NCBI GenBank assembly: GCA_964627035.1
Contig: CAZVKN010000009.1
Location: forward strand, 25,986-89,985
DNA: 64,000 nucleotides
Source of the DNA: CAZVKN01 sp964627035
Lineage (GTDB): Bacteria; Electryoneota; AABM5-125-24; Hatepunaeales; Hatepunaeaceae
Direction of reading: 5' to 3'
How positions within the stretch are numbered: the stretch's first letter is position 1; the number at the start of each line of letters is the position of its first letter. The position numbers and the translations under genes are program-made. Shown one piece after another: positions 32,401 to 39,875 of the stretch. Under the pieces are notes generated by a model, which was given only the letters and a program-made list of their open reading frames with translations, did no database searches and was not told where the DNA came from.

Positions 32401-32986
32401 CAATCATCGTCCGCATGTCATCTTCGGTCAATTCTTCAATCTTCTGAACTTCATGAGAAGTGCGGAATCCGTCAAAGAAATGAATAAACGGCACACGTGC
32501 CTTCAGCGATGCAGCGGTAGTTATCAGTGCCAGATCCATCACTTCCTGAACCGATCCCGATGCCAGCAGCCCAAATCCGGTTGACCTGACCGCCATGATG
32601 TCACTGTGGTCTCCGAATATGGAGAGCGCATGCGTAGCAATAGTCCTCGCTGACACGTGAAACACGGTTGATGTCAATTCACCGGCAAGTTTGAACATGG
32701 TCGGGATCATCAGTAACAATCCCTGTGATGCGGTGAAAGTTGTAGTCAATGCACCTGTCTGGAGCGCACCGTGAACTGACGCTGATGCGCCACCTTCGGA
32801 CTGCATTTCAACCACTTCGGGGATAGTGCCCCAGATATTCGGTTTACCTTCAGCAGACCATTGGTCCGCCCATTCGCCCATATTCGAGGAGGGCGTAATT
32901 GGATAAATGGCAATTATTTCATTCGTGTGGTGGGCGACATACGCTGCCGCTTCATTGCCGTCTATAGTTACTTGTTTCCTACTCAA
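29405..32986 (-). CDS. nifJ: Pyruvate:ferredoxin (flavodoxin) oxidoreductase
   Basis: 1193 residues, full length for the single-chain enzyme that converts pyruvate and CoA to acetyl-CoA, CO2 and reduced ferredoxin. Domains in order: pyrimidine-binding domain (EIIAIYPITPSSNMGEWADQ), gamma domain, the EKR region, a ferredoxin-type region with two [4Fe-4S] motifs (CTQCGKCVIACP about 694-705, CTGCAICVDVCP about 750-761), a proximal-cluster region (CSGCGETPYVK) and the TPP pyrophosphate domain (GDGWAYDIGYGGLDHVM, LDTGVYSNTGGQCSK). TTAAGGAG precedes the ATG. It indicates anaerobic or oxygen-limited pyruvate metabolism. Confidence 0.98.
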   Translation of the reverse strand: MSRKQVTIDGNEAAAYVAHHTNEIIAIYPITPSSNMGEWADQWSAEGKPNIWGTIPEVVEMQSEGGASASVHGALQTGALTTTFTASQGLLLMIPTMFKLAGELTSTVFHVSARTIATHALSIFGDHSDIMAVRSTGFGLLASGSVQEVMDLALITTAASLKARVPFIHFFDGFRTSHEVQKIEELTEDDMRTMIDDELVFEHRRRGMTPERPVLRGSSQNPDVFFQARETINPYYDACPEIVQEAMDNFAEIAGRQYHLFDYHGHSEAEKVIVLMGSAVETAHETVDHLIGEGEKVGVIKVRLFRPFSIKHFVDALPASVTSIAVLDRTKEPGAAGEPLYKDVLSAVAESVADQSALFSNMPTIIGGRYGLSSKEFTPAMVKAIYDELDNERPKNRFSVGIEDDVTHQSLDYDPKFSIEKDDVFRGLFYGLGSDGTVGANKNSIKIIGDETDNFAQGYFVYDSKKAGAITVSHLRFGPRPVKSIYLVDRANFIACHQTVFLERYDMLESAVEGATFLLNSYVSPEEAWDSMPHQMQEQLIEKKMKLFVIDAYKVGRATGMGERVNTIMQTAFFYISGILPPDEAIEKIKKTIKKTYGAKGEKIVEMNFNAVDKTVENLHEVPVPEEVSGTIELMSPVTDNAPDFVKDVLGTIITNKGDSLPVSAFPDDGTFPTGTAQFEKRNLAMEIPVWDDDICTQCGKCVIACPHAAIRQKVCDPELLDDAPPTFKSMDYKAKDFKGMKYLLQVAPEDCTGCAICVDVCPVKNKKVPKLRALNMEPQPPLREAERENYRFFLDDIPEVDRRLVKVNTVKGSQFLQPLFEYSGACSGCGETPYVKLVTQLFGDRAIIGNATGCSSIYGGNLPTTPYTTNKDGRGPTWNNSLFEDTAEFALGFRLTIDKHREFALELLDKLSNDIGAELVAKVADNPQKDEADIQEQREFVEALKQKLAGDNRWEAKHLVELSDNLVKKSVWGFGGDGWAYDIGYGGLDHVMASGRNVNLLVLDTGVYSNTGGQCSKATPLGAVAKFAAAGKGIARKDLGMIAMSYGYVYVAQIAMGAKDQQTVRAILEAEAYDGPSLIIANSHCIAHGIDMSIGMQHQAAAVKSGMWPLYRYNPDWAKEGKNPLKLDSKAPSIPLKEYTDSETRWKMLARFKPDRAKDLMERAQADVNARWSYYEQLAAMNFEKENGEEAQ

Positions 32987-33109
32987 AACTACTCCTTAAC
33001 ATAGATGTAATTTATTTATGTAAAAGCCCTTGCGAGCGTGATTGTTTGTTACTTAAGGGAGTGCCGATGTTCTTGAGTCCTTTGATTTATTCAGCGATGT
33101 ACCTTATCT

Positions 33110-33248
33110 GTCATTCCGGACTTGATCCGGAATCCAGTAATAATAATGTGTTGCTGGATTCTGGCTTTCGCCAGAATGACAAAATACAGAATAAATTAAA
33201 GAACTCATTCCTGTCTGCAAAGCAGGGACAGGAATGTCCCTGCTCCCT
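33110..33248. repeat. REP1 pair followed by a REP6 palindrome
   Basis: 33110-33180 is a complete REP1 pair (gtcattccggacttgatcc-ggaatccag ... ctggattctggctttcgcc-agaatgac). 33224-33248 is a REP6 palindrome (gcagggacaggaatgtccct-gctcc) touching the 3' end of the small lipoprotein gene. Confidence 0.88.
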
Positions 33249-33579
33249 AATCTTTCGATAAATTTGATTTCTTTTCATCAGGGAACGGTTTGTCAATTTC
33301 CTTTAAAGTCTCAGTAATTGCTATCATAATCTCTCCAGCGAAATATTGATCTGTCTTTGCGGCATACTTAGACATCAGTGCTATCAATACCATTCTTGCC
33401 GGATATGCATCGGGGCCGATTTCACCAAGAGCTTCAATCGCTTCCAGTATCTTTTCTTCGTCTTCACTGCTCAACTGCTGGATCCATTCAGACAGTGATT
33501 TGCCCTTTGCAGCAGGTTCAGGATCACTGCAACCGATGAATATAAAGGCTAATAATAGGACAATCAATACTTTATTCAT
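33247..33579 (-). CDS. Small lipoprotein, HEAT-like (paralogue 3 of 3)
   Basis: 110 residues with lipobox FIGC (Cys17). The mature part begins SDPEPAAKGKSLSEWIQQLS, followed by LEAIEALGEIGPDAYPARMV, a HEAT-repeat-like helix pair. It is a short version of the two lipoproteins upstream, which share the KPLS-x-WI-x-EL opening. The three are on one strand with gaps of 15 and 4 nt and are likely co-transcribed. HEAT-type lipoproteins of this sort are common in planctomycete and FCB genomes; their role is unknown. Confidence 0.8.
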   Translation of the reverse strand: MNKVLIVLLLAFIFIGCSDPEPAAKGKSLSEWIQQLSSEDEEKILEAIEALGEIGPDAYPARMVLIALMSKYAAKTDQYFAGEIMIAITETLKEIDKPFPDEKKSNLSKD

Positions 33580-33594
33580 GAGTTGCTCATGTTT

Positions 33595-34521
33595 TCATTC
33601 CGATTTAACCGAAATTCCCTCTTTGCGATACAAAATTTTCTCCATAGTTTTCACAACCTTCTTTCGTGACGTACTTGATAGTGTGTCAATTTGTAGTATG
33701 TCATGAAGTAAATTCAGAGCTGTATATTCGTCTCCTAACCATGAGACCATTCTCGCAGAATCGATCAATACTTCTATTCGTGTTCGGGTATTCTCTATAT
33801 TGTGTTTAGGTTCAACCTTCATAACCCCCAAAGCTTTTTGTAAAGACTCCAAAGTTGGATATTCCGCTTTAAGAACTTCAAGAAGTTCATCTGCACCATT
33901 GGATTTAAAACCTGTTTCCCTGTCGTTTTTATCGGCGAATGTCGGTAATTCAATTTGCTTCATGGCTTTTGCTGCTACTTTCCGGATATGTGCGGAAGTC
34001 GGTTGTTGGTAAAAAGAACCTTCAGCAATCTGTTGTAACAGATCTGAAGCACTATTTGCATCTGGACCTATTGCCCCTATCTTTTGAATAACCTCCGACT
34101 GCTTATCTGGATCATCCGTGTACAGTTCAATAATCAAAGTCTCAAGTTGAACGGATAAACTATCGGTTTTACTTTTCGACAAGTCACTCTGTCTGGTCTT
34201 ATGTTTCCCAGTGTCAAACGGTGTGACATCAGCCCCAATCATTCTTAACGCCCTGACCGCTGCATTCTGAATTATCGGTGTGCTTGGAACTCCTGCCAGT
34301 TCGCCAAGTACTAACTGTTTAAGGTCGCTTTCGGCAGGGAGAGCTTGTGTTTTCATGTTCGAAATTATTCTTATCGCTTTGAGTTGATTTCCTTCATTAT
34401 ATTGATAAAGTTCGTCAATCCAGTGTGACAATGGCTTACTGTTAAAAGTTGGTTCAGGTGCTTTACTGCAACCGGAAATGAGAATTAGAATGAACAGTAA
34501 ATTCCATAATAACGTTAACAT
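33595..34521 (-). CDS. Lipoprotein with HEAT-like repeats (paralogue 2 of 3)
   Basis: 308 residues, lipobox LISGC (Cys18). Mature start SKAPEPTFNSKPLSHWIDEL, then KAIRIISNMKTQALPAESDL and a second HEAT-like block (SEVIQKIGAIGPDANSASDL). The C-terminal part (IDSARMVSWLGDEYTALNLL, then DTLSSTSRKKVVKTMEKI) looks like a TPR-type helix pair. It aligns over its whole length with the next gene upstream, including the ending ISVKSE/ISVKPE, so the two arose by tandem duplication. No enzymatic motif is seen. Confidence 0.82.
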   Translation of the reverse strand: MLTLLWNLLFILILISGCSKAPEPTFNSKPLSHWIDELYQYNEGNQLKAIRIISNMKTQALPAESDLKQLVLGELAGVPSTPIIQNAAVRALRMIGADVTPFDTGKHKTRQSDLSKSKTDSLSVQLETLIIELYTDDPDKQSEVIQKIGAIGPDANSASDLLQQIAEGSFYQQPTSAHIRKVAAKAMKQIELPTFADKNDRETGFKSNGADELLEVLKAEYPTLESLQKALGVMKVEPKHNIENTRTRIEVLIDSARMVSWLGDEYTALNLLHDILQIDTLSSTSRKKVVKTMEKILYRKEGISVKSE

Positions 34522-34525
34522 AATT

Positions 34526-35476
34526 TTATTCCGGTTTAACCGAAATCTCCTCTTTACCGGCGTTAATCCGCTCCATCAGGTACTCAACTTTTCCCTTTGA
34601 CTGTGCAGACAACGTGTCAATTCTAAGCATGTTATTCAAAATTTCTATAGCTCCCGGTTTATCTCCCAACCAAGACAGCATCCGTGCTGAATCGAGCAAA
34701 ATATCCGTAGGTGAACGCGGGTCACCATAGTAACCGGCTTTCATCACTGCAGCCAGTGAATCAAGAAATGCAAAGAAGTTGTCAATACTCCTGTCCGGCA
34801 GACTGACCTGCGTACCGTCCAGAGCCATGTGAGGCGGCAGTTTAATCAGTTCCAACGCCTGAGCCGCAGCTAACTGAATCGGTTCAGGAATCGGAATGTC
34901 CTTAAGCATACCTTTCTTCATCTCAGCCAATATACCGGATGCACGATTTGCAGGCGGTCCTATAGCGCCGATGACACGGATAACTTCCAACTGTCTGGCA
35001 GCATTGTCAGTGTAAAGCTCACTCATCCAGTAATCAAGCGGAACAGATGCGCTGTCCGACATATCCGGTGGTGGCGCAGCTACTTTATCAGCAACCGACC
35101 GGGAATGATCACCTAACGCCTGTGACCATTCCTGCAGTTTAGCTTTCCGTTTGGTCGTATCTATCGGAGGTACATCCGAACCGATCAACCTAAGTGCTCT
35201 CTCCGCTGCCTTCTGAACTGCCGGGCTGCAAGGGATTTCCTGCAATTTACCTTGAACCATCTGCCTAAGGTCATTTTCAGCAGACAGTGCATCTGTCTTC
35301 ATATAGGCAATCACTTCGATGGCTGTAAGCTGACGATCCTCATCATAATAGTATAGCTCCTCAATCCAGTAGGATAACGGCATCCCATCGTAGGTCGGTT
35401 CAGGTTTTTTGCAACTGCCGATGATAATAAGCAGAACAATCAGTGGAATATAGACTGATCCTCGAACATTGTTCAT
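34526..35476 (-). CDS. Lipoprotein with HEAT-like repeats (paralogue 1 of 3)
   Basis: 316 residues, lipobox IIGSC (Cys22), mature start KKPEPTYDGMPLSYWIEELY, then TAIEVIAYMKTDALSAENDL and a second block PLDYWMSELYTDNAARQLEV...IGAIGPPANRASGILAEMKK. The C-terminal region ends with DSARMLSWLGDKPGAIEILN and DTLSAQSKGKVEYLMERI. The opening motif LSYWIEEL recurs internally as LDYWMSEL, showing an internal duplication as well as the paralogy with the downstream gene. It is the first gene of the three-lipoprotein operon. Confidence 0.82.
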   Translation of the reverse strand: MNNVRGSVYIPLIVLLIIIGSCKKPEPTYDGMPLSYWIEELYYYDEDRQLTAIEVIAYMKTDALSAENDLRQMVQGKLQEIPCSPAVQKAAERALRLIGSDVPPIDTTKRKAKLQEWSQALGDHSRSVADKVAAPPPDMSDSASVPLDYWMSELYTDNAARQLEVIRVIGAIGPPANRASGILAEMKKGMLKDIPIPEPIQLAAAQALELIKLPPHMALDGTQVSLPDRSIDNFFAFLDSLAAVMKAGYYGDPRSPTDILLDSARMLSWLGDKPGAIEILNNMLRIDTLSAQSKGKVEYLMERINAGKEEISVKPE

Positions 35477-35588
35477 GCGATCCTCCGCTCAGACAAATAA
35501 ACCTACCGCCAAACCACTAATACACCAATAAAACAAATTACCTTATCTTCACTTCCTTGGTGTCTTGGTAGTTATAAACCTCCTCTAC

Positions 35589-36206
35589 CTATATTTCCGC
35601 ACGTCCCTGCAGCGACTGCTGCAGTGTGTTGTTATCCACCAGCTCCAGATCGCTTCCCATCGGTACACCGCGAGCGATCCGTGTGACTTTCACATCCAAC
35701 GGTTTACACATTCGTGCAATATATAGTGCCGTGGTTTCGCCTTCGGAAGTCGGATTAGTGGCTACCACTATCTCCTGCACCGAATCTGCTTCTATCCGTC
35801 TCCGAAGTTCATCAATCCGCAGTTGATCCGGTCCGATGCCGTCCAACGGCGAGATCGCTCCACCGAGCACATGATAAACGCCGTCCCAACTGTCAGTACG
35901 CTCAACCGCTATGATATCTCCAGATTCCTCTACGAGACAGATCAAGCCGTGATCGCGTCGGTGGTCGGCACAAATCGGGCACGGATCCTGCTCCGAGAGC
36001 GTCCAGCAGGTTTTGCACAGCCCGATCCTGTCTTTCACCGCAAGCAGCGACTCCGCCAGGGTTCTCGCAAAACCTCGTTCTGAACGGAGCACATGAAGCG
36101 CCATCCGCAGTGCTGACTTTTTCCCGATTCCGGGGAATCCAGCCAACCGTTCCACCAATTCATTCACTACGGGCGGCAGCCCCGATATCACTGTATCTTT
36201 TATCAT
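35589..36206 (-). CDS. recR: Recombination protein RecR
   Basis: 205 residues, normal length. RecR works with RecO and RecF to load RecA on gapped DNA. It has the helix-hairpin-helix ERLAGFPGIGKKSALRMALH, a C4 zinc finger (C64-x2-C67 and C76-x2-C79: CKTCWTLSEQDPCPIC), the Toprim domain (LICLVEESGDIIAVERTDSW, then ATNPTSEGETTALYIARM) and a Walker-B-like C-terminus (TRIARGVPMGSDLELVD). dnaX and ybaB, common neighbours, are absent. Repeats lie on the upstream side. Confidence 0.97.
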   Translation of the reverse strand: MIKDTVISGLPPVVNELVERLAGFPGIGKKSALRMALHVLRSERGFARTLAESLLAVKDRIGLCKTCWTLSEQDPCPICADHRRDHGLICLVEESGDIIAVERTDSWDGVYHVLGGAISPLDGIGPDQLRIDELRRRIEADSVQEIVVATNPTSEGETTALYIARMCKPLDVKVTRIARGVPMGSDLELVDNNTLQQSLQGRAEI

Positions 36207-36229
36207 GTCTCTGTTAATAAGGATTATCC

Positions 36230-36331
36230 GCTGTCAGGTCGCCGTACCTGACAGCCATTATATTGGAATAATGTAAGTTATGCTGTCAGCCGCGGGGCTG
36301 ACAGCGATATAAACTATTGTCAGACAGACTC
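36230..36331 (+). repeat. REP2 dimeric palindrome with one terminal repeat
   Basis: A unit 36230-36255, a spacer containing ttggaataatgtaagttat, and B unit 36282-36305. At 36316-36331 follows attgtcagacagactc, the right terminal inverted repeat of the 131-bp element family. The matching left end is not clear (gtctctgttaataag at 36207 is a weak candidate, directly at the recR start). Confidence 0.85.
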
Positions 36332-36352
36332 CATTGCTCAGTTTTGTATTTG

Positions 36353-36538
36353 TCACTTAAAGAGCAAAATGCCACCGACAAAGATCATCGGCACTCCAAT
36401 CAGCATACCGATTCCGGTGAACGAGACTATTGTCCCAATAATAACGAGCACCAGACCGGCAGCCTTTCTGATCGCCTTGATTTTAAGCGCTATAATCACC
36501 AACAGAATGGCGATTAAGACTGTGAGTCCTTCAGACAT
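36353..36538 (-). CDS. Small two- or three-helix membrane protein
   Basis: 61 residues from the ATG at 36538, preceded by GGGAGAG at a good distance; the frame is open 19 codons upstream. Nearly the whole protein is hydrophobic: TVLIAILLVIIALKIKAI, AAGLVLVIIGTIVSFTGI and GMLIGVPMIFVGGILLF, so two or three membrane helices. No family was recognised. The complementary strand has an equally hydrophobic frame; the ribosome-binding site decides for the minus strand. Confidence 0.6.
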   Translation of the reverse strand: MSEGLTVLIAILLVIIALKIKAIRKAAGLVLVIIGTIVSFTGIGMLIGVPMIFVGGILLFK

Positions 36539-36728
36539 GCTCTCTCCCGACACTTGGCAAACATATAAGTTAATATATTTATTTTTACTTCTCAAGGTGA
36601 TTGTGAAGAATCACACGATTAAGAATAAAAAACGATGACATAAGAATGAGCAATTATTGCCAATTCCGTCCTAACGGATTCCCAACGGGACGTATAACCT
36701 TGTGTTCATTTCTCAGTTTACGCTATCT

Positions 36729-38894
36729 ATGAAACTATTACTGATTTCAGGCTTGCTATTGCTCGCTGTTTCTTGCAGCGACAGCAAGCCCCATAAAAAT
36801 AAATCTAAAACTCAAGATATTGACCAGGCAACCCAAGTGGAACATACAAAAGTTAGACATAGAAACAGATTGGTTAGTTCGTTATCGCCATACCTGCTTC
36901 AACACGCTGATAATCCGGTGAACTGGTTCGAGTGGGGGGAAGAAGCTTTCAGAAAAGCACGTGATGAGGACAAGCCTATCTTCCTTTCCATCGGTTATTC
37001 CGCCTGTCATTGGTGTCATGTGATGGCTCATGAATCATTCGAGGATGACTCGATAGCAGCCTTTTTGAACGAACACTTTGTCAGCATAAAGGTTGACCGC
37101 GAAGAGCACCCGGATGTTGATGAGATATACATGACCGCTGTGCAGATGATGACAGGCTCCGGCGGATGGCCCCTTACCGTCTTTTTGATGCCGGATCTGA
37201 AGCCGTTTTACGGCGGTACATATTTTCCGCCGGAAGATCGTTGGGGGCGACCCGGCTTCAAACGGATAATCAATCAGATCGCAGCAGCCTACAGAGATAA
37301 TCGCGATAAGGTAACAGAAGGTGCTGATAAATTGACTGAGCATATCCGGAATGCGAGCGTTGTTCCTGAATCAACAGGTGAGTTAAATCGTCGGTTGATT
37401 GATCAGGCGGTAGCGAACATCTCTCAGCAGTTCGATTCAATGTATGGAGGGTTCGGATCAGCTCCGAAATTTCCACCGACCGGTCAAATGGATCTGTTGC
37501 TACGTGATTTCTATCGTTCCGACGACCCAAAGCAACTAAAGATGGTGGAGCACACACTCCGTAAGATGGCACAGGGAGGCATCTTCGATCAGATCGGCGG
37601 CGGGTTCCACCGGTACTCGACAGACCGTGAATGGCTTGTCCCGCACTTTGAAAAGATGCTGTACGACAATGCACTCCTTTCCATTTCTATGATTGACTGT
37701 TACCTTGCAAGCGGAGATGAATATTTTGCTGACATCGCGAGGAGGACACTCGATTGGGTGCTGACCGATATGGTCAGCCCGGAGGGTGGTTGCTATTCGA
37801 CGCTCGATGCCGATTCTGACGGTGAAGAGGGTAAATTCTACGTCTGGGAGTTGTCGGCGATTCAAGAACTGCTCGGTCAGCAAGCCTCGCTTTTTGTTGA
37901 AGTCTATAACATAACCGAATCAGGCAATTTTGAGCACAGCACAAACATCCCGAACATCACCACACCGATCTCAAGCGTAGCAAAGAAGCATGGTTTGTCA
38001 ACTGAAGAGTTAGAGACTAAATTAGAGGAAATGCGTACAATTCTGCTGACTGAGCGGAACAGACGTATTCATCCCGGGCTCGATGATAAAATCCTCACAG
38101 ACTGGAACGGATTGATGATGTCGGCATTTGCGCGTGGATACCGTGCGTTCAATGATGACCGCTATTTGCATACAGCCGAAAGAATCGCTACATTCATTCA
38201 GGAGAAGATGTGGGATGACGGATCGCTGCAGCACAGCTACCGCGACGGCACATCCGGGATCGAAGGGATGCTCGACGATCATGCATTTTTACTATCTGGT
38301 CTGCTTGACCTGTATCAGGCAGGTTTCGACACAGCCGTTCTGAACGAAACAACTATAGTAGCAGACCGGATGATCGAGCGGTTTTGGGACGACGAGGACG
38401 GTGGGTTTTATCAGGTTGCTGAAGGACGATCCGATCTGATCAGCCGCATCAAGAGTTCGCACGACGGAGCTATCCCGTCAGGCAACGGCATCGCTGCCGG
38501 AGCACTGTTTGCGCTTTATCAACTGACGGACAGAGACGATTTTAGATTCCGTGCCGAGCAGACAATCAGGGCGTTTGCCTCTTCGATTGAAAGAATGCCG
38601 AGTTCACATCTCAGGCTGATAGCGGTTCTCGATCAACTGACAGCTCCGACTCAGCAGATTGCGATAGTAGGCGAAGCAGGTGTGAGGAGTGATGACCTCC
38701 TTGGTGTCGTTAACTCTTCCTATATGCCCGGCACTGTCTTAGCGTTTGGGTCGAGCAAGGGTGTGGTTGAGGTGGCACTCCTGAAGAATAAGACCGAGAT
38801 ATCCGGTCAACCTGCAGTTTATGTGTGTCGTGATTTCTCCTGCAAAGTTCCGGTGACCGAGCCGACTGAATTGAAGAAGATAATATCAAACTGA
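36729..38894 (+). CDS. DUF255/YyaL-type thioredoxin-domain lipoprotein
   Basis: 721 residues from the ATG at 36729, which opens a lipoprotein signal (MKLLLISGLLLLAVSC, Cys16); a GTG nine codons upstream is possible but spoils it. The mature protein is the SSP411/YyaL family: SPYLLQHADNPVNWFEWGEE, thioredoxin-like SIGYSACHWCHVMAHESFED with CHWC (Cys93, Cys96), then GGWPLTVFLMPDLKPFYGGT and HPGLDDKILTDWNGLM, followed by an (alpha/alpha)-barrel resembling N-acylglucosamine 2-epimerases. Cytosolic homologues are common; a lipid anchor is less so. The redox or sugar-epimerase function is unproven in the family. Confidence 0.93.
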   Translation: MKLLLISGLLLLAVSCSDSKPHKNKSKTQDIDQATQVEHTKVRHRNRLVSSLSPYLLQHADNPVNWFEWGEEAFRKARDEDKPIFLSIGYSACHWCHVMAHESFEDDSIAAFLNEHFVSIKVDREEHPDVDEIYMTAVQMMTGSGGWPLTVFLMPDLKPFYGGTYFPPEDRWGRPGFKRIINQIAAAYRDNRDKVTEGADKLTEHIRNASVVPESTGELNRRLIDQAVANISQQFDSMYGGFGSAPKFPPTGQMDLLLRDFYRSDDPKQLKMVEHTLRKMAQGGIFDQIGGGFHRYSTDREWLVPHFEKMLYDNALLSISMIDCYLASGDEYFADIARRTLDWVLTDMVSPEGGCYSTLDADSDGEEGKFYVWELSAIQELLGQQASLFVEVYNITESGNFEHSTNIPNITTPISSVAKKHGLSTEELETKLEEMRTILLTERNRRIHPGLDDKILTDWNGLMMSAFARGYRAFNDDRYLHTAERIATFIQEKMWDDGSLQHSYRDGTSGIEGMLDDHAFLLSGLLDLYQAGFDTAVLNETTIVADRMIERFWDDEDGGFYQVAEGRSDLISRIKSSHDGAIPSGNGIAAGALFALYQLTDRDDFRFRAEQTIRAFASSIERMPSSHLRLIAVLDQLTAPTQQIAIVGEAGVRSDDLLGVVNSSYMPGTVLAFGSSKGVVEVALLKNKTEISGQPAVYVCRDFSCKVPVTEPTELKKIISN

Positions 38895-38912
38895 ATAGAT
38901 TATTGAGAACAC

Positions 38913-39063
38913 GCTGTCAGCCCGCCGTGGCTGACAGCTATCTAATTGAGATAACATAAGTTGGGCTGTCAACCACGGCGGGTTGACAGCGGGATAATTA
39001 GTTGTCAGACAGGCTCTTCGGTGTATTTTCTTAACGCACAGGCTGAAGCCTGAACTCTGAACA
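38913..39063 (+). repeat. REP2 dimeric palindrome, terminal repeat and REP9
   Basis: A unit 38913-38938, spacer with ttgagataacataagttgg, and B unit 38965-38990. At 39001-39016 is gttgtcagacaggctc, a right terminal inverted repeat of the 131-bp element family, and at 39029-39063 REP9 (cacaggctgaagcctg-aactctgaacac). No left terminal repeat was found. Confidence 0.85.
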
Positions 39064-39120
39064 CCACACGAAAACAAATGTGCTAATGAAGTTAATATGT
39101 GTTTTCAGCGGTAGGTTAAA

Positions 39121-39792
39121 ATGATAATGAGTAGCAACAGCCGCAAACGATTGCTATGGATTACCCTTTTCGCCATCGGATTTGGGTGGGTGGAATCTGC
39201 CATAGTGGTTTATCTGAGGCTGCTCTATTACCCTGAAGGATTTGCCTTTCCGGTTAAGGTTATTCCATGGTCAGTTGGGTGGATTGAGCTTGTTCGGGAA
39301 GCAGCTACTATTGTAATGCTGCTTGCGGTCGGTATGTTGACCGGACGTACAAAGCTGGAAAAGTTTGCCTGGTTTATGTACGGTTTCGGAGTATGGGACA
39401 TAGTTTACTACATCGGCTTGAAACTTTCAATCGGATGGTCTCAAAGCCTGTTTACATGGGATCTTCTTTTCCTGCTTCCACTACCCTGGATCGGTCCGGT
39501 TCTGGCACCTGTGCTCGTATCACTTGCCATGATAGCTGCTTGCATAGTTATCGTACAACAACAGGACAAGGGATCTCCCCTGCGAACGAATAAAGCATAC
39601 TGGGTGATCGAGATCATTTGTGGTTTGATAATTATCTTCAGTTTCATAGTTGACTATCAAACTGCATTCACAATCGGTAACCCTGATCGTTTTCGATGGG
39701 AGATATTTTTAACGGGCTATTTAATTGGGATTGGAGCGTTTGTTCGGTTGTGGATAAAAAATAAGAGAGATCCTTCACTTCGTTCAGAATGA
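39121..39792 (+). CDS. Six-helix membrane protein of unknown function
   Basis: 223 residues with about six membrane helices (LLWITLFAIGFGWVESAIVV, VREAATIVMLLAVGML, WDIVYYIGL, WIGPVLAPVLVSLAMIAACI, VIEIICGLIIIFSFIVDY, IFLTGYLIGIGAFVRLWI). An FGWVESAIVVYLRLLYYPEG motif spans the first loop. No family was recognised. The last eight codons (RDPSLRSE and stop) are made of the repeat gatccttcacttcgttcaga-atgac, also seen at 45778-45801, so the natural C-terminus was replaced or extended by a repeat. Confidence 0.75.
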   Translation: MIMSSNSRKRLLWITLFAIGFGWVESAIVVYLRLLYYPEGFAFPVKVIPWSVGWIELVREAATIVMLLAVGMLTGRTKLEKFAWFMYGFGVWDIVYYIGLKLSIGWSQSLFTWDLLFLLPLPWIGPVLAPVLVSLAMIAACIVIVQQQDKGSPLRTNKAYWVIEIICGLIIIFSFIVDYQTAFTIGNPDRFRWEIFLTGYLIGIGAFVRLWIKNKRDPSLRSE

Positions 39793-39805
39793 CGACTTAT
39801 AACTA

Positions 39806-39862
39806 ACCACCAAGACGCAAAGACGCTAAGAAAACTTCGTGCTCTTCGTGAACTTCGTGGTG
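39806..39862. repeat. REP7 (cgcaaag-rich) repeat
   Basis: accaccaagacgcaaagacg, then aaaacttcgtgctcttcgtg and aacttcgtggtg: the long form of the REP7 family. It ends 13 bp before the DUF4159 start. Confidence 0.75.
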
Positions 39863-39875
39863 TAAATGGAAAAGA

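Noticed and set aside
32650..32672. parS-like sequence (gtgtttcacgtgtc on the minus strand) inside nifJ
   Set aside because: Only about 12 of 16 positions of the parS consensus match and only one half-site is good; a single weak site in a gene is expected by chance.
33046..33261. 71-codon plus-strand open frame in the nifJ upstream region
   Set aside because: It consists of REP1 (CHSGLDPESS) and REP6 sequence and overlaps the small lipoprotein gene's end.
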